A DNA stretch of 64,000 nt from Paenibacillus eucommiae (GTDB taxonomy: Bacteria > Bacillota > Bacilli > Paenibacillales > NBRC-103111), in the NCBI RefSeq assembly GCF_017874215.1, contig NZ_JAGGLB010000001.1, positions 124,001 to 188,000 of the forward strand, given 5' to 3'. Below, one piece after another: positions 1 through 9,425 of the stretch. A program made the position numbers and the translations under genes. The notes under the pieces are model-generated. The model was not told the DNA's origin. It made no database searches and saw only the letters and a list, made by a program, of their open reading frames with translations. Each line of letters begins with the position of its first letter. Positions within the stretch are counted from its first letter, which is position 1.

Positions 1-900
1 TATTTCTAATTGAACATTGCTCATATTGGCAAAGGGTGTCATGACATCCTTAATCACTTGCAAAACATTAGACATCTCCGTCTGTTCCCGTTGTGTGCTT
101 AGAGGTTTGGAAATAGACAAATATTGGGAAAGTATCGATTCTGTGCGCTGAATTTCATCAATACTAATATCAATGTACTGCTCCAGCTTATGTCTTTCCA
201 GCGGCTTTTCGCGGATTAAGGTTAGGAAGCCCTTCACCGCTGTCAGCGGATTTCTGACTTCATGGGCCAGCGAGGCCGCTACATGGCTGATTGCCTTTAC
301 TTTTTCATTTTCAGCGAATTGAATAAATAGAACTTTATCCGATACAGACTTGTTAAATAAGGAAATAAGCAGCCAAATTCCAAAGGAGTTTTGAACAGGT
401 ATAACAAGCATGTGAAAGGCAAGGTCATCTGTAAAATAATTCGAATCAAAATAAGAAAAGGTAATGATCGAAGGCACGATACTAAAGACGATTCCTGCTA
501 TAAAAGTTACTAGGGCAACGCGGGAAGTTTTCTGATAGATTTTATAAAAAAGTAATGATAAAGGGAACGTAAACAGCATAATGACCATCGCGATCCATTT
601 GCCCTCTCCACCCAAAAAGAAACGGTAAACCACAAATTCAAGAAGAAGAATGATCCCCGTCCTCGTCCCGCCAAAAACAATCCCGAAATACATGATAATA
701 TAGCGGATATCAAAAAAAATCCCTTCTTTCACACTTGAACCAAAAGTCATAGAGAGAAACAGACAGCAGGCGCTTGTGACCATAATAAATTTCTGACTAT
801 AATTTTGCGCCTTATCCCGATAATAGACGTTGAACATAACAAAGGGCATAAGAGTAAAAAAGAGCTGAAGTAAAAATTCTTTGATTATAGTCACCGTCAC
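1..900 (-). CDS. Sensor histidine kinase, N-terminal part (runs off left edge)
   Basis: The frame is open for 300 codons from a GTG at 900 to the window edge, with AGAGGAG about 8 bases upstream. Residues 1-190 are very hydrophobic and carry the pattern of the 5TM-5TMR_LYT sensor domain (FDIRYIIMYFGIVFGGTRTG, then YRFFLGGEG). A HisKA box follows, SLAHEVRNPLTAVKG, with the phospho-acceptor His near residue 213. The ATP-binding domain lies outside the window. By family this is a membrane-bound kinase that autophosphorylates and passes phosphate to a response regulator, as in LytS-type or sporulation kinases; the signal is unknown. A second GTG two codons in is a possible alternative start. Confidence 0.88.
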   Translation of the reverse strand, partial: MTVTIIKEFLLQLFFTLMPFVMFNVYYRDKAQNYSQKFIMVTSACCLFLSMTFGSSVKEGIFFDIRYIIMYFGIVFGGTRTGIILLLEFVVYRFFLGGEGKWIAMVIMLFTFPLSLLFYKIYQKTSRVALVTFIAGIVFSIVPSIITFSYFDSNYFTDDLAFHMLVIPVQNSFGIWLLISLFNKSVSDKVLFIQFAENEKVKAISHVAASLAHEVRNPLTAVKGFLTLIREKPLERHKLEQYIDISIDEIQRTESILSQYLSISKPLSTQREQTEMSNVLQVIKDVMTPFANMSNVQLEI

Positions 901-1137
901 ACAAGGTTCTCCTCTTTGTACCATCTTTTTACTTCCATCCACAGTTCCACATCGCATTCAATTCGACATTCTTACACAGGAATCCTTCAATAAAAAGGGG
1001 ATTTCTAGCATTAATTGACAACAGGCTTGTAACCGATTCTACTGACATCATTTGAAGCATTCTTGCCTATGCCTAAGGTATGAGAAAAACGCCTTGTGGT
1101 GTCCTTAGATGAGCGTGTTTGTGATGGCTTGTGCCAT

Positions 1138-1267
1138 GGGAGGGAATGGCTGTGGGCTCCAGCCGCTGTTAAAGATTTGTTTCCTTAAATGGTATACATG
1201 AGGAGGTAAGAACAAATCTTTAAAGGCGGACGCTACCGCTCTTCCTCCCACAGCCATTCCCTCTCCC
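1138..1267. repeat. 130-bp palindromic element, copy 1
   Basis: Arms at 1138-1156 and 1247-1267 are complementary. An inner pair around GTTAAAGATTTGTT and AACAAATCTTTAAAGG extends the hairpin. A second copy of exactly the same length lies at 45775-45904, and similarity continues for roughly 60 bp on each side. No coding potential is seen. The element sits between the kinase promoter and the serine hydrolase terminator. Confidence 0.8.
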
Positions 1268-1383
1268 AGCTACAGGCGCAGAACACCCCATGCTCAAACG
1301 GACAGCCAGCAGACGTCTGTTTCCTGACCGGAAGGGATAGTGAATACAATGAAAATTTGGACTTCCTTTTAATCAAACATTTC

Positions 1384-1413
1384 AAAAAAAAGAACTCCCT
1401 TTTCAGGAAGTCC
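1384..1413 (-). terminator. Rho-independent terminator of serine hydrolase gene
   Basis: On the minus strand GGACTTCC and GGGAGTTC form an 8-bp stem (two G-T pairs) with a 6-base loop. It is followed by a run of eight T. It lies about 75 bases past the stop codon of the serine hydrolase gene. Confidence 0.75.
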
Positions 1414-1485
1414 CATTATTGTTTAAACATTCACGAAGCTTGCCAAATAACCTATATTTCCAGATGTACTCTTAACTTTTCCCCC

Positions 1486-2643
1486 TTATTCTTCAATCGC
1501 TGCTAGCACGACGTTGTTAAACAAAAATCTGCTAGGAAACCATATTTGATTGCCATCGTTTGGTGTTTCTGTAATCGAGAAAATGACCTGTACGGTTTCA
1601 TAGACGGGATCAATTGCCATAATGACTCCACCTGCGCCTCCACATGAATAAGCATGCTTTGAAAATAAATCTCCGGAATCTTTTTTATTTCCGTTTACAG
1701 GCCAGCAGTATCCGTACGTTGCTTCTGCAAAATGTTCCTGACCATAACTTGAAGAAACACCTGGAATTTGATTTCGAGTCATTTCAATTACGGATAAAGG
1801 ACTTAATACGCGGACATCCCCGTATTTCCCACGATTAAGCAGCATTTGGCCAAAAATAACCATATCCGAAACGGTCGAATAAGCACCTCCCGCGGCTGAT
1901 GCTCTTTGTAAAGCTTCTCTGCTGGAAAACCATTTTCCACCACTTATTTCTTCTGATCTCCTTATTACTCTGTCATGCATAGACTCGGGGACGATTAAGT
2001 GAGTGTCATTCATTCCGAGTGGGTCGAATATTTTTTGCCGGGTAAATACATCTAAAGATGTTCCGCTTACGATCCGAACGATTTCACCTAAGAGCTCAAC
2101 TCCATAATTGCAATAAGACATTACAGTTCCTGGCGGATTCGAAAGTGGGGCATCATACCCCAGGAAAAGCTTGCTATGTACGTCAAAATCTTGAGTTATT
2201 TCTGCCGGAGGGATGTCGGTACTTTTTTGTTTTTGTTTGGAATGTGCATAAACATCCTCGTCCTTTAGTCCTGAGGTATGGGTCATCAACTGATGAATCA
2301 GAACCTTTTCTTTATCTTTGCCAGTGAATTGCGGAATATATTGCACTACCGGAAAATTCAGACTCAATGCGCCTTCTTCCACAAGAATCATGGCTGCTGC
2401 TGCCGTTATCGGTTTTGTTAGAGAAGCAAGCGGAAATATTGTATTCTTTACAAGAGGGAGATTCAGTTCGGGCGTATGGTAACCCACAGCTTTATGGCTT
2501 ACAATAACGCCTCTTCTTGCAACAACAAACTCAAAAGCTTGCGAGACTTGTTGGTCCACCCAACTTGACACTAAGTCCTCAAGATGCTTTATTCTTTCCG
2601 ATGACATTCCTACTTCTTCAGGAGAACCCAATTTTAGAATCAT
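1486..2643 (-). CDS. Serine hydrolase, beta-lactamase/class C fold
   Basis: The protein has 385 aa. The SxxK catalytic motif is S74-L-T-K77 (PLASLTKP), the YxN motif is Y177-C-N179, and a C-terminal Gly-rich HAYSCGGAGG segment sits where class C enzymes have their third motif. No signal peptide is visible, so it is probably cytoplasmic. The family contains esterases, D-aminopeptidases and the linear-microcystin peptidase MlrB; the substrate here is unknown. AGGAGG lies 8 bases before the ATG. It is divergent from the PucR regulator across 167 bp, which may control it. Confidence 0.85.
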   Translation of the reverse strand: MILKLGSPEEVGMSSERIKHLEDLVSSWVDQQVSQAFEFVVARRGVIVSHKAVGYHTPELNLPLVKNTIFPLASLTKPITAAAAMILVEEGALSLNFPVVQYIPQFTGKDKEKVLIHQLMTHTSGLKDEDVYAHSKQKQKSTDIPPAEITQDFDVHSKLFLGYDAPLSNPPGTVMSYCNYGVELLGEIVRIVSGTSLDVFTRQKIFDPLGMNDTHLIVPESMHDRVIRRSEEISGGKWFSSREALQRASAAGGAYSTVSDMVIFGQMLLNRGKYGDVRVLSPLSVIEMTRNQIPGVSSSYGQEHFAEATYGYCWPVNGNKKDSGDLFSKHAYSCGGAGGVIMAIDPVYETVQVIFSITETPNDGNQIWFPSRFLFNNVVLAAIEE

Positions 2644-2810
2644 TTTCTCAGCCTCCTATATGCTCAAGGTTTGAAGATCACTCTTTACATTCGCTACTTT
2701 TAGGGAGATTCCTTTTTATGTATAATACAGATCGATTAGGCTGGTCGTTATGCTATTATTTATGATAGGAATGACACGGGTTCAAAAATTCTGATTCGAG
2801 GGGGATAGTT

Positions 2811-4421
2811 ATGGCTCTAAACTTAAGCGATATTTTGAAAATGGATATTATGGATGGAACCGAGGTGCTCGCCGGACACAAGGGTCTACATCGCCAAGTG
2901 ACCTCTGCAACTGTCATGGATGCGCCTGATGGGATGCCATGGATCAAAGGCATGGAGCTCCTTTTTACTTCCACCTACCCGTTTCACAAAGAAACAGCAC
3001 ATAATTTAAACCATTTTATCGAGGAATTGGCCCGGCGAAACGTTGCTGGATTAGGAGTTAAGCTAAACCGCTACATGAAGGAAATACCCGCGGCCATGCT
3101 GAAAGCTGCCGACGATCTGGCTTTTCCGATTATTTCTATTCCCTTTGAGAAAGCATGGATCGAATATACGAATCCCATCCTGTCAGAAATTTTGAATGAC
3201 CGTTCCATTCGGCTGATCCGCTCTGAAGAAATCAACCGAAACTTCACCAAAGTACTGCTTTCCAATTCGAATTTGGAGCAAATCTGCCAATTACTGCAGC
3301 ATTATGTGGAAAATCCGGTGACCATCGTTCTGAATGATACAGTTATACAGATTCAGGACCCAACCATCAACAATTCCTCAGCACTCTTTACCTCTATTCA
3401 ACAAAAAGTGGAGCATGAGAAGGAAATCATGCATCCGGGGCATGATGTTTTTCGAATCCATTTGAAGGATGTACCTTATGTCGTCATTTCATTTCAAAAG
3501 GATGTCGAGCTTGCCGGCTATATTTGCATTCAAGAAAGTCACCGCAGGTTTAAGTCTGGCGATTTAGACTGTCTACTGCATGGGAAAAATGCCATTTCAC
3601 TGAAAACGTTGCAGATCAGCTCTGAGCAGGAGCATAGAAAGCGTTATCGTAACGATTTTATTCTCAGACTGCTTTATGAAAAAATAGAAGAAGAAAACCT
3701 GACAGAATGGCAGCGGAAGGCTTGGGAGCTCGGCATCGAGCTTAAGGAACGCTACGTGGTGACTGCCTGTAAAATCAACAATAAATCGGTGGAACTCTTA
3801 TATCGAATCGTCGATGAAATGAGCGGTGATCCGCATTTACCGGCCTCCTCTCTTATTGGACTGGACAAAAAAAATCAGATTATCCTGATGAAGCCCATAC
3901 ACGAACAGGATAGCCCGAAAAATGATAACGACATCCTTCATAAAGTGTTTGAACAATTGCAGCAAATTCATATTCACGGGCCATTCGAATGGGCCGCGGG
4001 AATTAGCCAACAGCAAGCCATCACCGATTTGCAGGAAGGGTATCATCAGGCGGTTGAGGCGCTTTATCACGGAATCCAAATTGCCGGATACGGCCAAACT
4101 CAGCATTACATGGATATGGGGGTATATAGACTGTTCTCCCACCCAGCGATGCAGCCGGAAATTGTAAAATTCGTTACCCAGTGGCTGCAGCCGTTGATCG
4201 ATTACGACCACTTACATGAGGCTGACCTCATTCAAACGCTTGGTGTTTTTTTGGAATGTGACGGAAATTACCGTAAAACGGCCGCAAGGATGTACCTTCA
4301 TCACAACACCGTTCGTTATCGCATTCAGACTATCAACAGAGAGTTACAATGTGTCATTCAAGATACGAAAACAAAGCTTCAACTGCAAATCGCCCTCCTC
4401 TTGCTGCCCTTGTCAAAGTGA
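2811..4421 (+). CDS. PucR family transcriptional regulator
   Basis: The protein has 536 aa. The N-terminal part (about 10-125) matches the PucR ligand-sensing domain, beginning LSDILKMDIMDGTEVLAGHK. A GGDEF-like middle region follows. The C-terminus (about 480-530) is the PucR helix-turn-helix, recognisable from CDGNYRKTAARMYLHHNTVR. Proteins of this family control purine or amino-acid catabolism genes. It is divergent from the serine hydrolase gene and 123 bp upstream of a RidA gene on the same strand, both likely targets. GAGGGGGATAGTT precedes the ATG. Two weak AT-rich hairpins lie in the gap to ridA, so co-transcription is uncertain. Confidence 0.88.
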   Translation: MALNLSDILKMDIMDGTEVLAGHKGLHRQVTSATVMDAPDGMPWIKGMELLFTSTYPFHKETAHNLNHFIEELARRNVAGLGVKLNRYMKEIPAAMLKAADDLAFPIISIPFEKAWIEYTNPILSEILNDRSIRLIRSEEINRNFTKVLLSNSNLEQICQLLQHYVENPVTIVLNDTVIQIQDPTINNSSALFTSIQQKVEHEKEIMHPGHDVFRIHLKDVPYVVISFQKDVELAGYICIQESHRRFKSGDLDCLLHGKNAISLKTLQISSEQEHRKRYRNDFILRLLYEKIEEENLTEWQRKAWELGIELKERYVVTACKINNKSVELLYRIVDEMSGDPHLPASSLIGLDKKNQIILMKPIHEQDSPKNDNDILHKVFEQLQQIHIHGPFEWAAGISQQQAITDLQEGYHQAVEALYHGIQIAGYGQTQHYMDMGVYRLFSHPAMQPEIVKFVTQWLQPLIDYDHLHEADLIQTLGVFLECDGNYRKTAARMYLHHNTVRYRIQTINRELQCVIQDTKTKLQLQIALLLLPLSK

Positions 4422-4544
4422 ATTCATAGAGCATTTGTACCATACATACAAATAGTGGGGACTATTTTCATTTATTTGGTCAATAGATTCCCCTGCTGCA
4501 TTCGTTTAATATGAGGGTGACAAGATAAGAAGGAGGTTTTTTTT

Positions 4545-4934
4545 ATGAGAAAAGTTATTTTTGCGGAATCCACACCTAATGCGGTAGGACCTTATTCGGA
4601 TGCGGTAAGAGTGGGAAACCTGTTAGTTTGCGGTGGTCAAGGGCCTTTGGATCCCATTACATCGGAAGTGTACCGGGGCGAATTTGAGGAAGAAGTCCGC
4701 ATTACCATGAACAATTTAAAAAGATCCGTTGAAGAAGGCGGCTCTTCCATGAGCCAATTGGTCAAAGTGAATGTGTATATTACCGATATCAACAACTTTG
4801 ATCGCTTCAACCAGGTATACGCAGAATTTTTCCCAGATCCCACAAATGTGCCAACCCGGGTACTTTGCCAGGTTGCCGGACTTTGGGGCGGAATTAACGT
4901 TGAGGTGGAAGCGCTCGCATACGTTGCAGATTAA
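4545..4934 (+). CDS. RidA/YjgF family protein
   Basis: The protein has 129 aa, the normal family length. It opens MRKVIFAESTPNAVGPYSDA. It keeps the substrate-binding Arg of VPTRVLCQVAGL and the Gly-rich LLVCGGQGPLDP strand. RidA proteins hydrolyse reactive enamine/imine intermediates released by PLP enzymes. AAGGAGG lies 8 bases upstream of the ATG. Placement behind PucR suggests a role in amino-acid or nitrogen-compound breakdown. A second RidA gene lies at 28006-28374. Confidence 0.92.
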   Translation: MRKVIFAESTPNAVGPYSDAVRVGNLLVCGGQGPLDPITSEVYRGEFEEEVRITMNNLKRSVEEGGSSMSQLVKVNVYITDINNFDRFNQVYAEFFPDPTNVPTRVLCQVAGLWGGINVEVEALAYVAD

Positions 4935-4974
4935 CAAACTGCCCAAACGCATGACGAAAAGATTTTGCACGCAA

Positions 4975-4998
4975 AACCGTCAGGGACTCCTGACGGTT
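4975..4998. terminator. Hairpin between convergent ridA and isomerase genes
   Basis: AACCGTCAGG and CCTGACGGTT form a perfect 10-bp stem with a 4-base loop, between the stop codons of two convergent genes. The T tract is short on either side (four on the minus strand), so this is probably a modest bidirectional terminator. Confidence 0.65.
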
Positions 4999-5024
4999 CT
5001 CTCCGTATCACTATGATTTTGTTT

Positions 5025-5849
5025 TTATTCTCCCTGCATCCACAGCTTCAAATCGTTTGTCGTCTGCATAATATCTTGACGCTGCTCTTCACCCGATATT
5101 TCACGTTCGATAATATATTCGCCAGTAAATCCTATTTCCTTAAGCTTGCGCATAAACACGGGGAAATTGACCTTCCCCGCGCCTGCCCTCACTTCTTCGC
5201 CCAGTCGGTCTCCGTCAGTCGGATACAGCCCGTCCTTCACATGAATGTTGCGCACATAAGAACCAATGACATCAAGCGCATCAATAGGGTTTCCTTTGCC
5301 ATACAAGATCAAATTGGCCGGATCCAGGTTAATGCCCAGATTGGAAGTGCCAACCTGCTGGATAGTGCGGAGCAGCACGATCGGCGTTTCTTGACCGGTC
5401 TCGAACCAGAAGCCGATCCCCTTGCTTTCGCAATATGCCGCGACCTCGCGAATGGCAGCTACCACCTTCGGATATTCCGGATCTGTCATATTCTCGGGAA
5501 TAAATCCGCAATGGGTAATAATCGCAGGCGCACCGATCCATACGGCAAAGTCGGCCCATCCCTTCAGCGCCTTGATCCTTTCCTCGCGATATTGCTCCGG
5601 TACAAGCCCAAGTGTGATGGGGCCCTCTGTGAAATTCCACTCTGACGGTCCTGGAACGCCAGCCCACACGGCGCAAACGCGTACGCTTGCCTCACGCGCT
5701 TCCCGGACTACGCGTTCCGCTGTTTCAGGTGTACAAAGCCCGCTGTCCCAACAGCAAAGCTGACAGACACCAAAGCCATATTCACTGACTTTATGGAACA
5801 TATTTTCCTTCCCGCTTGTATCCAGCATATGTATAACACCGATTTCCAT
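5025..5849 (-). CDS. Sugar phosphate isomerase/epimerase (xylose isomerase-like TIM barrel)
   Basis: The protein has 274 aa with the AP_endonuc_2/xylose isomerase-like pattern. Likely metal and substrate residues lie in FETGQETP, GINLDPANLILYG, NIHVKDGLYPTDGDRLGE and the C-terminal IIEREISGEE. AAGGAGG is placed correctly before the ATG. It lies about 100 bp downstream of a Gfo/Idh/MocA oxidoreductase on the same strand, a common pairing for breakdown of inositol-like or unusual sugars. The specific sugar cannot be read from sequence. Confidence 0.85.
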   Translation of the reverse strand: MEIGVIHMLDTSGKENMFHKVSEYGFGVCQLCCWDSGLCTPETAERVVREAREASVRVCAVWAGVPGPSEWNFTEGPITLGLVPEQYREERIKALKGWADFAVWIGAPAIITHCGFIPENMTDPEYPKVVAAIREVAAYCESKGIGFWFETGQETPIVLLRTIQQVGTSNLGINLDPANLILYGKGNPIDALDVIGSYVRNIHVKDGLYPTDGDRLGEEVRAGAGKVNFPVFMRKLKEIGFTGEYIIEREISGEEQRQDIMQTTNDLKLWMQGE

Positions 5850-5949
5850 ATTAGCTGCCTCCTTAAGTGCATTAAGCTAGCGTTTCTCTGAATGGCTAGA
5901 ATCGCTTCCTGTGCCCTGACATATTTAATTGTTGATGTTAGGCTCTCAT

Positions 5950-6960
5950 TCATTTACCGATCGATACAAATTGACCGCCTTGACCTGAGGATTGCCGCTC
6001 AGCCTCCACGATTTGCAGCGTAAGAAGGGAATCCTCCGGACGCGATGTGGTTACAGCCTCTCCATTTTGCAATCGTTCAGCGAAATATTTGATTTCCCGG
6101 TAATAGCCGGAATCTCCCGGATGCTCGTAGATCCAGGCCGGTCCATCTGCGGGATACACCGTTAATTGACCGGCTTGAAACATAAGTGTGGCTGTATCCA
6201 GATGCACCCGGAAACTCATTTCGAATCCGGTTTCCCCCGGCAGCGACAAGTCGGCATGGGCATGAATGATGGCCCCGTCCGAATAACGGAAGTGTGCAGA
6301 CACAATATCATAACGCTCACTGCATAACGCTGATACCGCTTCCGGCTTGCCTAACAGCCATTGGATCATATCAACATCGTGAATGTGCAAATCAACGAGT
6401 GCACCACCGCTTTTATCCACCTGCAGCATCCAGTTCTCATAGGACCACAGCGGCGCATTGCCGCCTCTATAGAATGTGGCAGCCTTCACCTTTCCATACT
6501 TCCCGCTATCCACTACATCCTTTAAATACTCATACTCAGGCCAGAAACGCAGGCAATGGCCGATCATCAAGTTTTTCCCCGCTGCCTCCGCTGCCTTCAC
6601 CATAGCAGCCCCTTTGTCCGCATCCAGTGCAATCGGTTTTTCGCACAGCACATGCAATCCCTGGTTCAGCGCCCGGATGGTAAATACATCATGCAAATAA
6701 GTGGGCAGCGCGATATCCACCATATCCATTTCTTCCTGATAAAATAGCTCCGGATCGGTGTAAGTATGAATGTTGGACAAGTCATGGACCGTACTCAAAT
6801 CAGCTACGTTGCTCTCCTGGGTTTTCCCCTTAAACTTCTGCTCATCGATATCACAGATGGCAACCAGCTTAACCGGAAAGCCCTCGCGCTCCAACCGCAA
6901 GTAGGTATCCAGATGCACATGCCCCATCGATCCCAAACCAATTAGTCCCACTTTTATCAT
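5950..6960 (-). CDS. Gfo/Idh/MocA family oxidoreductase
   Basis: The protein has 336 aa. It has an N-terminal NAD(P)-binding Rossmann fold (VGLIGLGSMGHVH), the catalytic CEKPIA lysine motif near residue 108, and a C-terminal alpha/beta domain with LVDLHIHDVDMI. Members oxidise sugars or inositols with NAD(P). It is first in a two-gene unit with the isomerase at 5025-5849 and divergent from the AraC regulator at 7120. GAGGAG lies about 12 bases from the ATG, a long spacing. Confidence 0.88.
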   Translation of the reverse strand: MIKVGLIGLGSMGHVHLDTYLRLEREGFPVKLVAICDIDEQKFKGKTQESNVADLSTVHDLSNIHTYTDPELFYQEEMDMVDIALPTYLHDVFTIRALNQGLHVLCEKPIALDADKGAAMVKAAEAAGKNLMIGHCLRFWPEYEYLKDVVDSGKYGKVKAATFYRGGNAPLWSYENWMLQVDKSGGALVDLHIHDVDMIQWLLGKPEAVSALCSERYDIVSAHFRYSDGAIIHAHADLSLPGETGFEMSFRVHLDTATLMFQAGQLTVYPADGPAWIYEHPGDSGYYREIKYFAERLQNGEAVTTSRPEDSLLTLQIVEAERQSSGQGGQFVSIGK

Positions 6961-7050
6961 CGAATAGCTATCTCCTCTCTCTTACCTCTTTACTAATCTT
7001 ACAGTTTCCATCATATCGCTTCATCCATTCGCTTGATTTGGATAATAAAT

Positions 7051-7100
7051 CCGTTTATTTGCACTTTTACTTGCATTATAGAACCGTTTATTTATACTTT
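7051..7100. promoter_or_regulatory. Direct repeats, probable AraC operator
   Basis: CCGTTTATTTGCACTTT (7051-7067) recurs as CCGTTTATTTATACTTT (7084-7100), 33 bp apart, about three helical turns. The pair lies in the divergent region between the Gfo/Idh gene and the AraC gene, ending 20 bp before the AraC start. Same-face direct half-sites are typical of AraC-type regulators. Binding is inferred. Confidence 0.6.
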
Positions 7101-7119
7101 ATATCGGAGGGGATTGGCG

Positions 7120-8007
7120 ATGGATTTTATACCTTACAGACTTCGTGAACAGCTTATCGTGAATGACATATACACTTGTTTTTATTTCGAGCTGTCCAAC
7201 CGGCAGAATTTTAGCGGAGAAAGCCATGATTTCTGGGAAATGGTGTACATGGATAAAGGGGAGGTGAACGCCAATACCGAATCCGGCTATTACCGGCTCC
7301 ATCAGGGCAATATTCTTATTCATAGTCCTAATGAGTATCACCAGTTGGAGAGCACCGGCAACCAGGCGCCGAATTTGTTCATTATCACCTTTCGCTGCGA
7401 TAACGAAGCGATGACGTTTTTTGACGAACATAAGCTGTTTCGTATTGGACATGTTGAGCATGCGGTGTTGACGCAATTAATGAAGGAAAGCCTTCATTCC
7501 TTTGCTCTGAATATGTTCCCGATTAATCCCAGACAGGATGCCCCATTCGCTTCGGAGCAGCTTTTCAAAACTTACCTGGAGCAGCTGCTTATTCTGATCA
7601 TCCGCAATGGACGGCCAGACAAACAGCGGGCAGCGCTGTTGTCAACTACAAAAGAAAATCAAAATGCACAGCTGAGCAAGCAAATTATCGCCTATCTCGA
7701 ACAGAACTTGTCTAACAAAATGACATTGGACTCCTTGTGTGCGCAATTCGGCATCAGCAGAACCCAAATGAACATACTGTTCAAGCGGACGGTCGGCATC
7801 GGGATTATTACTTATGTTAATCGGTCAAAAATTGAACACGCCAAAAAATACATCCGCGAGGAGATCTACAACCTGACGGAAATATCGAATCTGCTTGGAT
7901 ACAGCAGCGTCCATTACTTCTCACGGCATTTCAAGAAGATGGTCGGCATGACGCCTTCGGAATACACCAGGACGATTAAAGCAAGGATCACTTCCGAGTC
8001 GACCTAG
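7120..8007 (+). CDS. AraC family regulator with cupin sensor domain
   Basis: The protein has 295 aa. The start chosen is ATG 7120 (MDFIPYRLREQL) because GGAGGGG lies 8 bases upstream; an open frame continues upstream without a ribosome site. The N-terminal half is a cupin-type AraC_binding domain (HDFWEMVYMDKGE, HSPNEYHQLE). The C-terminal 100 residues are two AraC helix-turn-helices, including SSVHYFSRHFKKMVGMTPSE. It probably senses a sugar and controls the divergent oxidoreductase/isomerase pair. It is paralogous to the regulator at 10798-11766. Confidence 0.88.
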   Translation: MDFIPYRLREQLIVNDIYTCFYFELSNRQNFSGESHDFWEMVYMDKGEVNANTESGYYRLHQGNILIHSPNEYHQLESTGNQAPNLFIITFRCDNEAMTFFDEHKLFRIGHVEHAVLTQLMKESLHSFALNMFPINPRQDAPFASEQLFKTYLEQLLILIIRNGRPDKQRAALLSTTKENQNAQLSKQIIAYLEQNLSNKMTLDSLCAQFGISRTQMNILFKRTVGIGIITYVNRSKIEHAKKYIREEIYNLTEISNLLGYSSVHYFSRHFKKMVGMTPSEYTRTIKARITSEST

Positions 8008-8148
8008 GTAATCCCGTTCCAGGCTGATCTCTCATAACTAGAGCCACAGATTGCGGGATAAATAATACTTTCTGCAACAAATTTAGAAATCGTCTCGTCA
8101 AAGACAACAGAACCAAAAAAAACCTACATCCAGAAAGGAATTACACAC

Positions 8149-9219
8149 ATGCACCCCAAAATGAAAAAAAGCTTTGTCGTCCTATCCCTATCAATGCTGA
8201 TGACCACTGGCGCGGCCTATGCTTCAACGGCTCCTGTAGCCCCTGTAAATACGTCATCATCTGTTACCTCTCAATCTGCTTTGCTGCCCATTTCCATTCA
8301 AATAAACGGAGAAGCGATCACGGGGAATGGTTACCAAAAATCGAATGATACAGAACCAATGCTTCCTCTTCGTGCTGTTGCTGAAAGTTTAGGGTTCGAT
8401 TTGACCTGGCATCAAGAAAACCTCTCGGTTGATTTGATCAAAAACGCAACTTTCACAACTGTAACTACAGGCCAAGATCGCTACACCATCAACAAAATGT
8501 TTACAACGCTTGGCACAGCACCTGAGCTAGTGGATAACAAACTATATGTGCCCGCATCCTTCGTAAGCAAGGTGTTGAACGGTTCCCTATCCATCGAGGG
8601 CAAAACGGTTTCCATAACACTCGAGGAACAGCAAAAGAGTATAAAGTCGGCAGGCGTCATAACGGCTATTAATCATGCTGAGGATTACCCGTCCATTCAT
8701 ATCCAAGGTGTCGGCCCAGACGGAATCGTACTTAATTTAGAAAAAGATACCCCTATTCAAATGCTTGACGGCACCAAGCTCAGCCTCTCCGATCTGCATA
8801 TTGGCTTGACAGTGGAAGCCGAGCATTCCATGGTTACTACGCTCAGCTTGCCACCACAAACGCCTACATACAAAATTACTGTTCTGGATCCAAAGAAGCA
8901 GGCAGATCTGTTAGGAACAGCAGGTGAAATTGAAGAAGTGCGCATCGATGATGATGGAAATACCAGCTTCCTTATTAAAGGCACTGGTCTCAATGATCAG
9001 TCCCAAAGTGAAATCGTCCTTCAGCTAACCGATGAAACCTCACTAATCAACAAAGATGGGAAAAGCATTGAGAAAAGTGCTCTTGTGAAGGGCACAAAAG
9101 TAATCGGCTTTTATAACCCGACAATGACAAAAAGCTTGCCGCCAATCGGTAAAGCCTACAAAATTGTTGTAGATGTAGATAAAGACACAGATGCAGATAA
9201 AGATACGGATAAAGAATAA
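8149..9219 (+). CDS. Secreted stalk-domain protein (copper amine oxidase N-terminal-like)
   Basis: The protein has 356 aa. The N-terminal signal peptide (KKSFVVLSLSMLMTTGAAYA) is likely cleaved after AYA. Residues about 45-165 match the CuAmOx_N1 stalk domain: LPLRAVAESLGFDLTWHQEN, then KLYVPASFVSKVLN. The rest is a beta-rich region of unknown function ending in an Asp/Lys tail (VDVDKDTDADKDTDKE). No catalytic amine oxidase domain is present. These domains are common in Paenibacillus wall-associated proteins. A good terminator follows at 9278, so it is probably monocistronic. Confidence 0.8.
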   Translation: MHPKMKKSFVVLSLSMLMTTGAAYASTAPVAPVNTSSSVTSQSALLPISIQINGEAITGNGYQKSNDTEPMLPLRAVAESLGFDLTWHQENLSVDLIKNATFTTVTTGQDRYTINKMFTTLGTAPELVDNKLYVPASFVSKVLNGSLSIEGKTVSITLEEQQKSIKSAGVITAINHAEDYPSIHIQGVGPDGIVLNLEKDTPIQMLDGTKLSLSDLHIGLTVEAEHSMVTTLSLPPQTPTYKITVLDPKKQADLLGTAGEIEEVRIDDDGNTSFLIKGTGLNDQSQSEIVLQLTDETSLINKDGKSIEKSALVKGTKVIGFYNPTMTKSLPPIGKAYKIVVDVDKDTDADKDTDKE

Positions 9220-9277
9220 GGTGCATGTTCTTAATTCATTTATGCTCCGTTATGCCTAGGCTGCTATGAATAAACTT

Positions 9278-9316
9278 AGAGATCTTCCATTCTGATATGG
9301 AAGGTCTCTCTTTTTG
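9278..9316 (+). terminator. Rho-independent terminator of stalk-domain gene
   Basis: AGAGATCTTCCAT and ATGGAAGGTCTCT make a 13-bp stem (one G-T pair) with a 6-base loop, followed by CTTTTT. It lies about 60 bp after the stop codon at 9219. Confidence 0.9.
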
Positions 9317-9425
9317 TGAGGAATCAATGAGGTCTATCCCTATGATCAAATTCTAACTACAAAGATATAGCTTTCAAATAGCTTTCAGGTATAATGGACC
9401 TATCATAAGATACGAGGAATGGGAT

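Noticed and set aside
1138..1267. Insertion sequence or transposase remnant
   Set aside because: No transposase-like reading frame or target duplication was seen; only the palindrome is conserved.
4965..5645. 226-codon plus-strand ORF
   Set aside because: It is antisense to the isomerase gene, which has a proper ribosome site and family motifs.
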